A stretch of 64,000 nucleotides of DNA. Source: Bacteroidales bacterium. GTDB lineage: Bacteria > Bacteroidota > Bacteroidia > Bacteroidales > P3. The notes beneath the pieces were generated by a model that saw only the letters and a program-made list of their open reading frames with translations, searched no databases and was not told the origin of the DNA. Positions 1-9,946 of this stretch are shown here, one piece after another. Each line of letters begins with the position of its first letter. The first letter of the stretch is position 1. A program made the translations under genes and the position numbers. The stretch spans positions 1 through 64,000 of the forward strand of contig JAFVBC010000015.1 in the NCBI GenBank assembly GCA_017480185.1. The letters are read 5' to 3'.

Positions 1-66
1 CAGTAGTTCTTCAGTCAAAGACTGAAGAACTACTGAAGAACTACTGAAGAAATGCCCTACTTGATC
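1..66. repeat. Intergenic 11-bp-period palindromic repeat, copy A1 (cut by window edge)
   Basis: Positions 2-16 and 20-34 are a perfect 15-bp inverted repeat with a 3-base loop. The right arm continues as tandem 11-bp units, ACTGAAGAACT at 21-31 and 32-42 and a variant at 43-53. The unit CCCTACTTGAT follows at 55-65. The same units recur at 10722, 17730 and 34066. The array probably continues left of the window. No reading frame fits an 11-base period, so this is not coding. Confidence 0.85.
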
Positions 67-87
67 CTTTGTTGTTTTTATCCCCCC

Positions 88-223
88 CCCTCTGTCCCCT
101 CCCGTGGAGGGGAGTTTTTTTTAGCACAGATAATAGGTTCACACCCCCTACGCGGAAAGACTATTTGCTACAAACCACCATCTCCCTTCCCCTCCTGGGA
201 GGGGTTAGGGGTGGGTATAAAAT
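88..223. repeat. Direct repeat, unit 1 of 2 (about 136 bp)
   Basis: This unit starts at the CCCTCTGTCCCC motif and ends at GGGTATAAAAT. It is repeated with few changes at 263-400. Each unit contains two short GC-rich inverted repeats (CCCCTCC-cgt-GGAGGGG near its start and CCCCTCCTGGGAGGGG near its end). Short proteins can be read through it, but they follow the repeat and are unlikely to be genes. Confidence 0.8.
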
Positions 224-262
224 TGGAGACAAACTACAGGTCACTGGACGACTGCGCCCCAT

Positions 263-400
263 CCCTCTGTCCCCTCCCGTGGAGGGGAGGCTTTTTTTAG
301 CACAGATAATAGGTTTCCACCTCCTACGCGGAAAGACTATCTGCTACAGACCATCATCTTCCCTTCCCCTCTTGGGAGGGGTTAGGGGTGGGTATAAAAT
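263..400. repeat. Direct repeat, unit 2 of 2 (about 138 bp)
   Basis: This is the second copy of the unit at 88-223, offset by about 175 bp. The shared landmarks, in order, are CCCTCTGTCCCCTCCCG, AGCACAGATAATAGGTT, CTACGCGGAAAGACTAT and GGTTAGGGGTGGGTATAAA. Scattered substitutions show that the duplication is not brand new. Confidence 0.8.
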
Positions 401-444
401 AAGTGGATAAGATAGCTCTCATTAGAAGATTTTAACATATCATA

Positions 445-475
445 TTTGCTTTTGAAAAAAAAAACTGTAACTTTG
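445..475 (+). promoter_or_regulatory. Bacteroidota-type promoter for the gene at 574
   Basis: A TTTG at 445-448 lies exactly 19 bases before TAACTTTG at 468-475. This matches the known Bacteroidota sigma factor consensus TTTG-N19-TAnnTTTG and is the best match seen in the window. Transcription would start near 482, giving a leader of about 90 bases. Confidence 0.7.
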
Positions 476-573
476 CCGCAACACTTAAACTTTCATACCT
501 TATCCATCATAAGGTATAATCAAGACAGCCAAAAGGATAAAAAGCCATCAATACCAACTTTAATCATCAAACC

Positions 574-1197
574 ATGAAAAGATTATTTCTATTCTTATCA
601 TTAACCGCAATGCTTATACCGAGCATTGCAGCGCAAGAAGTTAATTCGACTAAAACGAAGCTATATCACGAGATAGGTTTTGGAATGCAGACGCTGGGAA
701 ATATACATGCGGTGTCGCTGTTTCAAGACAATGCTGATAGTTATAACTACCGTTTGCTACCCTCCTTTGACCTGGCAATTGGATACGGTTGGATTGGATT
801 GAAATGGAAATACTTCTGTTTCAATACCGAAAGCACAACTGGTATCAACGAGAGCGGTGCAATGAACCAGATAATGCTTGAAGTGCGAGAGGCCTGGGAT
901 CTTGGCAAGAAGCTGGAACTGGAGGGCATTCTCGACGTGGGATTGCTATTGTCGTACAACACCTACAACTGGGCAAACACCGACATGAATGTGTATCGCT
1001 ATGGTGGAGCGGCTACAGTTGGTTTGGGGCTTAACTACAAATTTTCCGCGCACCACAGTGTGGGGTTACGGTGCAACTTACTTGATATGGGTGTTTACAC
1101 AAACAAGAACTATAGTGTGCCTACTGGCACTGTGGCGAACAACGGCAATGGTTGGGCAGGTTACAGCATCATGCTGATATACAAAGGTAGTAAATAG
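574..1197 (+). CDS. Predicted outer-membrane beta-barrel protein, function unknown
   Basis: 207 residues. The N-terminus (MKRLFLFLSL... ending near IAAQE) is a Sec signal peptide. The mature part is rich in alternating hydrophobic and aromatic residues with glycines (for example FDLAIGYGWIGLKWKY and GLGLNYKFSAHHSVGLR), as expected for an 8-stranded outer-membrane barrel. It starts at an ATG about 100 bases behind a strong promoter and ends before a strong terminator, so it is probably a single-gene unit. I do not recognise a named family; many Bacteroidota small porin-like proteins look like this. The outer-membrane location is inferred from composition and signal peptide only. Confidence 0.75.
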   Translation: MKRLFLFLSLTAMLIPSIAAQEVNSTKTKLYHEIGFGMQTLGNIHAVSLFQDNADSYNYRLLPSFDLAIGYGWIGLKWKYFCFNTESTTGINESGAMNQIMLEVREAWDLGKKLELEGILDVGLLLSYNTYNWANTDMNVYRYGGAATVGLGLNYKFSAHHSVGLRCNLLDMGVYTNKNYSVPTGTVANNGNGWAGYSIMLIYKGSK

Positions 1198-1218
1198 CGG
1201 ACACGCACAATTACCAAT

Positions 1219-1260
1219 AAATCATAGGGGGTTCCATTGATGGAGCCCTCTATGATTTTA
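1219..1260 (+). terminator. Rho-independent terminator
   Basis: An 18-bp stem with two G-T wobbles closes on a TTGA loop: AAATCATAG... at 1219 pairs with ...CTATGATTT ending at 1258, and TTTTAGTTTT follows. It lies 22 bases after the stop codon at 1197 and separates this gene from sprA. Confidence 0.8.
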
Positions 1261-1360
1261 GTTTTCATGATTTCGGGCAGAGTGTATGTTGAAAGGGAAA
1301 TGCTTGCCAGCCACGCAATAATATACCACAAGATACGTTTAAGAGTGGTTGCGAGTAAAA

Positions 1361-4300
1361 ATGTCTTCACACAAACGCCATAGCGCACTGCCCCACTCCA
1401 CCATGCTTTGCAGGTGGTTGCTAAACGCCTTGATGCCCATGCTGATGCTGGCGGGGTTGGCTATGCCCACAACCCACGTGCAGGCACAGGCCGACACCAG
1501 TGCCACACTGCGCATGGGTACGCCCTATGTGCCCGAAAGCGTGAAGACCGAGGTGGAATACGACCCCGCAACAAACACCTACACTCGCGTGAAACGCGTG
1601 GGCAACACCGTAATAGAGCGTCAACAGATGGACTTTGCCGAGTATCAAGATTGGCAGATGAACCAACTGATGCGCCAGTATTGGCAAGAGAAGAGTGAAG
1701 GCTCGGCACTCGACAACGCCGAAGGGGGACTGCTCAACAAGATACCCGGTTTTAATCAAATAAGCGAAAAGTTGGCATTGCTTAACGCCATACCCAAAAT
1801 CGACATCAAACCAAGCGGTAGCGCCGAACTGACGTTTCAGGTGATAAACAACTATCGTAAGGACCCCCAACTGGACGCCACCAAGCGTAGCGTTACCACA
1901 TTCGACTTCGACCTCAATCTGCAAATCAATCTCCATGCCAAGATTGGCGACCTTTTTGAATTTGACATCAACCAAAACACTCAAGCCACATTCGACTTTG
2001 AGAACAAGATAAAACTTAAATACGAGGGTAAGGAAGACGACATTGTGCAGCTGGCCGAGGCTGCCGACATATCGTTTCCATTAACCACCACACTCATAAA
2101 GGGTAGCCAACAACTGTTTGGTTTTCACACAAAACTGAAGTTTGGCAAGTTGATGGTCGACGCCGTGGTTAGCCACAAAGAAACCAGCACCGAAAACGTT
2201 CAAGTGAAAGGTGGGGCAAGTAGCCACGAGTTTCAAATAAGAGCCGACGAATACGAAGAGAACCGCCACTTCTTTATTGCACAATACTTCTACGACAACT
2301 ACAACCGCGCAATGAGTACGCTGCCTGTGGTGAACTCAAACGTGCGCATACTGCGCCTTGAGGTGTGGCGCACCAACGTTGGCGCTGCCGTTACACAAAA
2401 CCGCAACATACTGGCATTGACCGACCTGGGCGAATACAATCCCTCCAACACATCGCTTCACAGTCTGACACGTCGCATGCCCGACAACAACAGCAACGAC
2501 CTGCTGCTGCAAATAAACCCCTCGGCCGTGCGCAGCATCAACTCCGTAACCTCGTATATGCAGGGACTGGGTATGACGGGAAGTATTGACTACGAGAAGA
2601 TTGAAAGCGCCCGACTGCTAAACAGCAACGAGTATACCTTCAACAGTCAACTGGGATTTATCTCACTCAACCAGCCACTTAGCAACGACCAGGTGCTGGC
2701 TGTTGCTTTTCAATATCAAGTGGTAGGCGACACAAATGTTTATCAAGTGGGCGAACTGACCACCGATGGCATCAACGACCCACAAACCCTCATTGTAAAG
2801 TTGATAAAAGGCACGGCCGTTAACCCTCGCGGTCCACTGTGGCGGTTGATGATGAAAAACGTTTACTTCCTAAAGAGCAGTCAGATAAGTGCCGACAACT
2901 TTCGCCTCAACATACTCTATGAAGACCCCGAAGCAGGTCTCGGCGTGGGCTACTTTACTGAAGGGCCACGCGAGGGCACACCATTGATAGAAGTGTTTGG
3001 CCTTGACCGCATGGATGCCATACAGAGCAACTATTATGCCGATGGTGTATTCGACTGGTTCGACTCGGCAGCTTTCAAAGGTGGATTGATACAGTCTACC
3101 ACCGGTAGGATATACTTTCCCACCGTAGAACCTTTTGGCAAAGACCTTCGCCAGGCATTGGGCAACAACTCCTTCGCCGACCAGTACTGCTACGACTCTC
3201 TCTACACCATGACTCGTGCATTGGCTCAACAATACGCCGACCGCAACAAATTCTACCTTGAAGGCTACTACACCACCAACATAAGTGGCGAAATATCGCT
3301 GGGATATAGCGTAACACAAGGGTCGGTAAGCGTTACGGCAGGAGGAGTGCCACTGATAGAAAATGTTGACTATACGGTAGACTACACTATGGGTACCGTA
3401 CGCATCATCAACGAAAGCATCCTCTCGTCGGGTACACCGATAAGCGTAAGCAGCGAAAACAACTCGTTCAGCATGACAACGAAACGCATGCTTGGCCTGC
3501 ACCTGAACTACGAATTTGCCCCCGATTTTAACCTCGGTGCCACCGTGATGAACCTGCACGAGAAGCCCATGACCCAGAAAAACAACTTCGGCGATGAACC
3601 CACAAGCAACACCATCTGGGGGCTTGACGTGAACTATCGACACGAGGCTCCGTGGGTAACAAAGCTGGTAGATATGCTGCCAGGTTTCTCTACAAAGGCC
3701 CCGTCGAATTTGAGTCTCAACGCCGAATTTGCCCACTTCATTCCTGGCATGAGCCATTTGGGTTCGAGCGAGGGAAGCGTGTCGTACATTGACGACTTTG
3801 AAGGGGCAGAAAGCAGCATTGACTTAAAAGGCATATCGGCATGGTCGTTGGCCAGCACCCCCCAAGACCACGCCAACACACAACCCATGTTTCCCGAGAC
3901 GGTGCCAGGAAGTGGTTTGGCCTACGGTTTCAACCGCGCCAGAATAGCATGGTACAGAATAAGCGACGACTTCTACAATTCATATTCTCCGCGTAACATC
4001 ACCGACGACGACAGGTCGAAGCCCTACGCTCGTCGCATCTACGAGCAGGAGGTATTCCCCAACAAAGACCTTGCTGCTGGCAATCCGACCAATATCTATG
4101 AGATGAACTTGGCCTTCTATCCCGCAGAAAGAGGTCCCTACAACTACGACGTGGAGCCCACCGCCTACAGCGCTGGTGTAGATGCCGATGGTAGGCTTAA
4201 CGACCCTCGTACCCGCTGGGGTGGTATCATGCGCAAACTGGACTACACCGACTTTGAGACACAGAACATAGAAACCCTGGAATTTTGGTTGATGGACCCC

Positions 4301-7300
4301 TTCATAGAAAATCCCTCGCACAGTGGAGGTAAACTGTTCATTAACCTTGGTGATGTGAGCGAGGACATACTTCGCGACGGGAGGAAAAGCTTTGAAAACG
4401 GATTACCCACATCGGCGGTGGTAACCAACGTCGACACCACTATATGGGGACGTGTACCTACTACCCAGCCCATTGTCAACGCATTCGATAACGACGAAGA
4501 AGCACGCAAGTATCAAGACGTGGGCTACGATGGCTTGAGTTCGACCCATGGCATTGAGGACGAGCAATCGTTCTTTGCCGACTATCTGAACAAGATAGCC
4601 CTCCGTTATGGCGAGAACTCGCAAGCCTACCAACTGGCCTTGGCCGACCCTTCGAGCGACGACTTCCGTTATTTCCGCTCATCGTACTACGATGCCAATG
4701 ACGTAAAGATCACCGATCGCTACAAATACTACAACAATCCCGAGGGCAACTCGCCATCCGACAGCGACAACGAAGAGAGTTACTCAACAGCAGCCTCGTC
4801 ATATCCCAACGTGGAAGACATAAATAAGGACAATACTTTGAGCGAATCGGAAAACTACTACCAATACGTAATCAACCTGCACCCAGACAATATGGTCATC
4901 GGGCAGAACCACATTGTTGACATACAAGAAGCACGAAATGTGCAATTGCCCAATGGCGAGTCGACAACATGTAAGTGGTATCAGTTTCGCATTCCCATAC
5001 GTGAACCCGACCAAAAAGTGGGTAACATCAACGGCTTTCAGTCTATTCGCTTTATGCGTATGTTCCTCAACCAATTCGACGAACCTATCATATTGCGTTT
5101 CGCCACACTTGACCTTGTTTATTCCACTTGGCGAAAATATAGTGAGGACCTGCTTCAACCTGGCGACTATACAACTGGTGGCAACGAGAACACCACGTTC
5201 AGCATTTCTACTGTAAACATTGAGGAGAACGGCACCCGTCAACCAGTGCCATACATACTCCCCCCAGGTATCGAACGCGAAGAGTGGTATGCCTCAAGCA
5301 ACAGTTACACCCAACTTAACGAGCAGTCGGTGGCAATGGATGTAGACCAACTTGCAAGTGGTGATGCGCGAGCCATCTATCGTTCTACCTCCTACGACAT
5401 GCGTCACTACGGACATTTGAAACTGTTTGTACATGCAGAAAAGAAGTATCAAACCGACATACTTGAAGACAACCAACTGGCGCTATTTGTACGTCTTGGT
5501 AACGACTACACAGGAAACTACTACGAGTATGAATTACCACTCGTACTAACCCCATGGTACACCCCTTCGGACGATGCTTATGCTATATGGCCAGAGGCAA
5601 ACAACGTAGACATAAATCTCAAGACCCTCACCCAGATAAAGACTAATCGCAATGCCAAGATACGCGCCGGCGAAGGCAACTATGCAGCATCGCGCCTGTA
5701 TACCGAGGTTGTTGATGGAAAGAAATACACTGTGCTTGGCAACCCCAATCTTGGTAAGGTGAAAGTTATAATGATAGGTATTCGCAACCCCAAAAAAGAA
5801 AGCCTTACCGATGGTAACGACATGTTGCCCAAATCGGTCATAGTGTGGCTAAACGAGCTACGACTGACCGAATATACCGATAAGGGGGGATGGGCTGCAA
5901 TGGCCCTTGCAAAAACAAATTTGGCCGATCTTGGAAATCTATCGCTATACGGCTCTTACACCACGGCCTATTTTGGTAACCTTGAAGACCCTCTGATAAA
6001 GGAGGATTTGGTAAACCTGTTGACAATGCAGGCCACGCTCGACGTTGAGTTGGGCAAACTTCTTCCCGAGAAATGGGGATGGCATATACCGTTCTATTTA
6101 GATTATAACCGTGAGAATGGTAGTCCAGAATACAACCCATACAACCCCGATGTGTTGCTCTCCGACGACCTTGCTACATTCCAAACCGCTGCCGAACGCG
6201 ACAGCGTGAGGCAAATGACGCAACAACGAAAGAGTTCTACCAACCTCACACTCTCAAACGTCAAGAAGAACCGCACATCTCAAGGGACGTCAAAAACACA
6301 TCTATACGACATTGAGAACTTTGCCTTTTCATATGCCTACAGCCGAGAGCGTATGTCGGACGAAGAAACCGACCATTACAACAAAGATCAACATCGTGGA
6401 GGGTTGACCTATTCCTACACCTTGCAACCAAAGCCCGTAAAGCCTTTCGACAAAGTCAAACTTTTTAGGCATCGTAACTGGAAAATCATACGCGATATAA
6501 ACTTCTACTATCTCCCGAAGAATTTGACGTTTTCTACAGAGATGTATCGCGACTTTGAAGAAACGATGATGCGCAACAAAAGTGCCGCACTCGTCATCAT
6601 CAAACCCACCTACTACAAACAATTCACATGGCAACGCAACTACGGTCTGCAATACGACCTATCTCGCAGTTTTCATATTCAATACTCGGCCAACGCCAGT
6701 GCTCAGATCGAAGAACCTATTGGGCGCATTGAGACTCGCTCGGGCAGCGACTCTATCTGGCGTTCTATATCGCAAGGGGGTAACATCCAACACTTCCAAC
6801 AGATGATAGCAGCCAACTATGAATTGCCTGTAAACAAACTTCCCTACATGGAATTTCTACGAATGCCCCTCTCCTACCGCACCACATACAACTATCAAGG
6901 GGCTTCTCAAGCCCTAAAAACACTTGGTGGCACCCTTCAGAGTTCCACCACCCTACAAATGTCGGCTCAAGCAAATATGACCATGCTTTACAACAAGATA
7001 CCCATTGTTCGTAAAGCCCTAACAGCCAACTCGTCAACGCCACAACGCAATCAACCGCGAAAGCCACAGCAAACAAAACCCTTAACAGCCAAAGATTCCA
7101 TTGCAATGGCCGACAGCTTGCGACGCGACAAGTGGCAACAAACGCTTAAACAAGCCGCTCAATTTGGGTTGCGCTTCATAGCGGGAGTGAAAAACATAAA
7201 TGCACAATACAGCATCAACTCTGGCTCTAACATACCAGGATATATGGGCAAGCCCATGTTCGTGGGACTTGACCCTCAAAACGCTTGGGCACCATGGGCA

Positions 7301-8539
7301 GGATACGTGTTAGGCTACGGCCAACGCATAGATCAGCGCCTGCTCGATGCCGACCTTTTAAGCCGCGACTCACTTTTCAACATGCCCCAAGAAGCCACCG
7401 AGAGTCGCACCTTCTCCATGCAAGCCTCACTCGAACCTCTACGCGACTTTCGTATCGAGCTCAACGCATCGCAAAACAAGTCAACCCGAGAAGAATACTA
7501 CTACAAGTATCTCTCCGAATACGACGATGTGCAAGGACCACTATCCTACGTAATGACAGGCAACTACACCAGTACGGTGTGGAGCTTCCCCACAGCCTTC
7601 ACCAACCGCGACCGTCTCTTTTCTTCGTTCCTATCCAACCGTTTGATAGTTGCAAATCGACTGGCCGAGATGAACAACGACCCCTACACGTCGCAACAAG
7701 TGCTCGATTCAACCAGTGGCGAATACTATCCTGCAGGCTACAGCCCCAACTCGCAAACGGTGCTTCTCACCTCTTTCCTTGCCACCTACCTGGGGCACGA
7801 TGCTGGCACCTCCTCTTTCTCGCCGTTCATGCGCATGCCTCTGCCCAACTGGAGCGTCAACTACACAGGGCTCAACAAGGTGCAATTCTTGAAAAAATGG
7901 TTTACCAACATAGCCCTATCTCACCGCTATTCATCCAACTACACCATAGGCAACTACTATACCGATGCAGCCCTCTCTGCCACCAATGGCTACGACTATG
8001 GTAGCGAGAGCATCACCAACGCCACGGGCGACTATATTGCCCCCGTCAGCATGGAGGGTGTTGTGATGAGCGAGCAGTTCAATCCTTTGATTCGTGTAGC
8101 GGTAAACATGGTAAACAGCATGCAGTTTAACTTCTCCATCCAGAAAAACCGCACGTTGGCACTCTCGTTCTCCAACAACCAACTGACCGAGACCACACGC
8201 GAGGGTATAACCGTCGGAGCAGGCTACCGCATCAAGGACGTTGCATTTCAAGTGAAATTTGCCGAGAAAACCCACAACCTAAAAAGCGACGTGGTGCTCA
8301 ACCTGAACTTAACCTACAATAATAACAAGACCAACATCAGAAAGATAAGTCAGAACTTGAGCCAAATATCATCGGGCAGCGAGGTGTGGATGATCGAACT
8401 CTCGGCCGAATATGCGCTGAGCACTGCCATAACCGCTCGTGCATTTTTCCAAACCAACATCAACACACCCTTCATTTCAAACGCTTACCCCAATTCGACC
8501 ACCAAAGGCGGTCTGACCATCAGAGTGTCATTCAGATGA
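1361..8539 (+). CDS. sprA: Type IX secretion outer-membrane translocon protein SprA (Sov)
   Basis: 2392 residues, the usual size of SprA/Sov. In the family, SprA is the very large outer-membrane barrel through which T9SS cargo leaves the cell. The N-terminus carries a signal peptide (hydrophobic run LLNALMPMLMLAGLAM, cleavage after HVQAQ). The rest is beta-rich with many barrel-like strands and ends in an aromatic strand, GGLTIRVSFR, typical of Bam-inserted proteins. I chose ATG 1361; a TTG four codons earlier is the other option. The stop overlaps the start of the TPR gene by ATGA. ruvA, often next to sprA in Bacteroidota, is about 2.3 kb away on the other strand. Strong call on length, layout and context. 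Confidence 0.93.
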   Translation: MSSHKRHSALPHSTMLCRWLLNALMPMLMLAGLAMPTTHVQAQADTSATLRMGTPYVPESVKTEVEYDPATNTYTRVKRVGNTVIERQQMDFAEYQDWQMNQLMRQYWQEKSEGSALDNAEGGLLNKIPGFNQISEKLALLNAIPKIDIKPSGSAELTFQVINNYRKDPQLDATKRSVTTFDFDLNLQINLHAKIGDLFEFDINQNTQATFDFENKIKLKYEGKEDDIVQLAEAADISFPLTTTLIKGSQQLFGFHTKLKFGKLMVDAVVSHKETSTENVQVKGGASSHEFQIRADEYEENRHFFIAQYFYDNYNRAMSTLPVVNSNVRILRLEVWRTNVGAAVTQNRNILALTDLGEYNPSNTSLHSLTRRMPDNNSNDLLLQINPSAVRSINSVTSYMQGLGMTGSIDYEKIESARLLNSNEYTFNSQLGFISLNQPLSNDQVLAVAFQYQVVGDTNVYQVGELTTDGINDPQTLIVKLIKGTAVNPRGPLWRLMMKNVYFLKSSQISADNFRLNILYEDPEAGLGVGYFTEGPREGTPLIEVFGLDRMDAIQSNYYADGVFDWFDSAAFKGGLIQSTTGRIYFPTVEPFGKDLRQALGNNSFADQYCYDSLYTMTRALAQQYADRNKFYLEGYYTTNISGEISLGYSVTQGSVSVTAGGVPLIENVDYTVDYTMGTVRIINESILSSGTPISVSSENNSFSMTTKRMLGLHLNYEFAPDFNLGATVMNLHEKPMTQKNNFGDEPTSNTIWGLDVNYRHEAPWVTKLVDMLPGFSTKAPSNLSLNAEFAHFIPGMSHLGSSEGSVSYIDDFEGAESSIDLKGISAWSLASTPQDHANTQPMFPETVPGSGLAYGFNRARIAWYRISDDFYNSYSPRNITDDDRSKPYARRIYEQEVFPNKDLAAGNPTNIYEMNLAFYPAERGPYNYDVEPTAYSAGVDADGRLNDPRTRWGGIMRKLDYTDFETQNIETLEFWLMDPFIENPSHSGGKLFINLGDVSEDILRDGRKSFENGLPTSAVVTNVDTTIWGRVPTTQPIVNAFDNDEEARKYQDVGYDGLSSTHGIEDEQSFFADYLNKIALRYGENSQAYQLALADPSSDDFRYFRSSYYDANDVKITDRYKYYNNPEGNSPSDSDNEESYSTAASSYPNVEDINKDNTLSESENYYQYVINLHPDNMVIGQNHIVDIQEARNVQLPNGESTTCKWYQFRIPIREPDQKVGNINGFQSIRFMRMFLNQFDEPIILRFATLDLVYSTWRKYSEDLLQPGDYTTGGNENTTFSISTVNIEENGTRQPVPYILPPGIEREEWYASSNSYTQLNEQSVAMDVDQLASGDARAIYRSTSYDMRHYGHLKLFVHAEKKYQTDILEDNQLALFVRLGNDYTGNYYEYELPLVLTPWYTPSDDAYAIWPEANNVDINLKTLTQIKTNRNAKIRAGEGNYAASRLYTEVVDGKKYTVLGNPNLGKVKVIMIGIRNPKKESLTDGNDMLPKSVIVWLNELRLTEYTDKGGWAAMALAKTNLADLGNLSLYGSYTTAYFGNLEDPLIKEDLVNLLTMQATLDVELGKLLPEKWGWHIPFYLDYNRENGSPEYNPYNPDVLLSDDLATFQTAAERDSVRQMTQQRKSSTNLTLSNVKKNRTSQGTSKTHLYDIENFAFSYAYSRERMSDEETDHYNKDQHRGGLTYSYTLQPKPVKPFDKVKLFRHRNWKIIRDINFYYLPKNLTFSTEMYRDFEETMMRNKSAALVIIKPTYYKQFTWQRNYGLQYDLSRSFHIQYSANASAQIEEPIGRIETRSGSDSIWRSISQGGNIQHFQQMIAANYELPVNKLPYMEFLRMPLSYRTTYNYQGASQALKTLGGTLQSSTTLQMSAQANMTMLYNKIPIVRKALTANSSTPQRNQPRKPQQTKPLTAKDSIAMADSLRRDKWQQTLKQAAQFGLRFIAGVKNINAQYSINSGSNIPGYMGKPMFVGLDPQNAWAPWAGYVLGYGQRIDQRLLDADLLSRDSLFNMPQEATESRTFSMQASLEPLRDFRIELNASQNKSTREEYYYKYLSEYDDVQGPLSYVMTGNYTSTVWSFPTAFTNRDRLFSSFLSNRLIVANRLAEMNNDPYTSQQVLDSTSGEYYPAGYSPNSQTVLLTSFLATYLGHDAGTSSFSPFMRMPLPNWSVNYTGLNKVQFLKKWFTNIALSHRYSSNYTIGNYYTDAALSATNGYDYGSESITNATGDYIAPVSMEGVVMSEQFNPLIRVAVNMVNSMQFNFSIQKNRTLALSFSNNQLTETTREGITVGAGYRIKDVAFQVKFAEKTHNLKSDVVLNLNLTYNNNKTNIRKISQNLSQISSGSEVWMIELSAEYALSTAITARAFFQTNINTPFISNAYPNSTTKGGLTIRVSFR

Positions 8540-9924
8540 GCAACGACAGATTCAAAGACTACGACAGCGAGGTGAAGCAATTGGTGCTTCGCTTCGAACA
8601 AACAGTGCTCAACGGCCAACAACCATTCTTCGATGTTGACCAGTTGGAAATCATCATCGACTACTATCTTGAGAACGGCAACATACCACCACTATCCAAA
8701 GCCATTGCCTATGCCGAACGACTTTACCCCGACAGCAATGCCATACGTCGGCGCAGGGCGCAACTGCTCGTAGCACGCCAGCAATACGACGATGCCATCG
8801 ACATGCTCAACACCCTGAAACAGTTGGAACCCGACAACACCGACATCGACTATGCCCTTGGGGTGGCCTATGGAGCCAGCGACCGCCATCACGAAGCAAT
8901 AGCCTGCTTTTTGCGTGCAGCCGCCGACGGATGGGAACTGGGGCGGGTGTATGCCAACATAGCTGAAGAGTACTACCGCATGGCAAACGACGACCGTGCC
9001 ATTCTCTACTACAACAAAGCCCTCTCAACCGACACTTTCGATGCCGCCACCGTGGCCGACTTCTACGACACCTGCCGTGGAGCCGGCAAGACCGACTCGG
9101 CCATGGGCACACTACGTTCGCTCACCGAACGCCAACCCTACTGCAAAGAAGCATGGTTTTTCCTCGGCCTCGCCTGCGCCTCAATGGGGCAATACGAGCA
9201 GGCCATCGAGGCATTTGAGTTGGCATTGACCATTGACCGCACCTATACCGAGGTATACGTCGAGTTGAGCTACGTACACGAAGAACTGGGACACTTTACC
9301 GAAGCCGCCGACACACTAAAGCATGCCATCGACGACCTCGACGACCCCGAGGCTCGTCAAAATCACATGTGCATGCTGGCCAATTTGTATGCCCGACACA
9401 ACAACTTGGCCGTAGCCGTGAGCTACTATCGCCGAGTGCTCGAACAAAACCCAAACAACGTCGATGCCATCTCGTCGCTCGGACTGTGCTATATCGACCT
9501 CGGCGACCGCTCGGCAGCCGAGCAATACATCGAGCGCGCTCTCGCAATTGACCCACATGCCACCGTGGTGCTGTACAATGCCGCTGTGGTGTGCGACCTT
9601 ACGGGACAAATCGACCGAGCACGAGAACTATACAACGAGCTACTCGAATCGGCCGAATGCACCGAACAGCACGGACAGGTGTATGTGGAATTTCTCTACC
9701 GCAACGACTTTCTCGACGAGGCAATAAGTCGCGCCACCGAAATGCTCTCGGTTTACCCTCACGACTCGTTCTACAGCACTTTCCTCATGGCTGCCTATTT
9801 CCGCCAAAATCGTTACAACAATGCCCTGTCGCTCATCGACGATGCCGACCTCAACATGGCACGTCAAGTGTGTCCCGAAATGACAGAGCACCCTCTTTTT
9901 GCCTCTTTTTTTGAAGAAGAATAA
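8536..9924 (+). CDS. Tetratricopeptide-repeat protein
   Basis: 462 residues with no signal peptide or membrane segment, so probably cytoplasmic. At least eight TPR-type helical hairpins can be read, for example AWFFLGLACASMGQYEQAIE followed by AFELALTID, and DAISSLGLCYIDLGDRSAAE followed by QYIERALAID. TPR proteins act as protein-binding scaffolds, and no enzymatic motif is visible. The ATG overlaps the sprA stop by four bases, so the two genes are likely co-translated; whether the protein serves SprA is inference from position. Residues 1-50 (start MSNDRFKDYDSEVKQLV) resemble a domain seen in uncharacterised Bacteroidota TPR proteins. Confidence 0.85.
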   Translation: MSNDRFKDYDSEVKQLVLRFEQTVLNGQQPFFDVDQLEIIIDYYLENGNIPPLSKAIAYAERLYPDSNAIRRRRAQLLVARQQYDDAIDMLNTLKQLEPDNTDIDYALGVAYGASDRHHEAIACFLRAAADGWELGRVYANIAEEYYRMANDDRAILYYNKALSTDTFDAATVADFYDTCRGAGKTDSAMGTLRSLTERQPYCKEAWFFLGLACASMGQYEQAIEAFELALTIDRTYTEVYVELSYVHEELGHFTEAADTLKHAIDDLDDPEARQNHMCMLANLYARHNNLAVAVSYYRRVLEQNPNNVDAISSLGLCYIDLGDRSAAEQYIERALAIDPHATVVLYNAAVVCDLTGQIDRARELYNELLESAECTEQHGQVYVEFLYRNDFLDEAISRATEMLSVYPHDSFYSTFLMAAYFRQNRYNNALSLIDDADLNMARQVCPEMTEHPLFASFFEEE

Positions 9925-9946
9925 ACCGCTCTCAATCCACTAAATC

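Noticed and set aside
1..66. CRISPR array
   Set aside because: The repeats here and in the other 11-bp elements are short and contiguous, with no unique spacers of regular length, and no cas genes are present.
52..410. Short proline-rich plus-strand frames at the left edge (82 and 113 residues)
   Set aside because: They translate the same duplicated GC-hairpin repeat in different frames, so the protein text follows the repeat rather than a gene.
2870..3757. 295-residue minus-strand frame inside sprA
   Set aside because: sprA reads without interruption through it, and the antisense protein has no recognisable domain.
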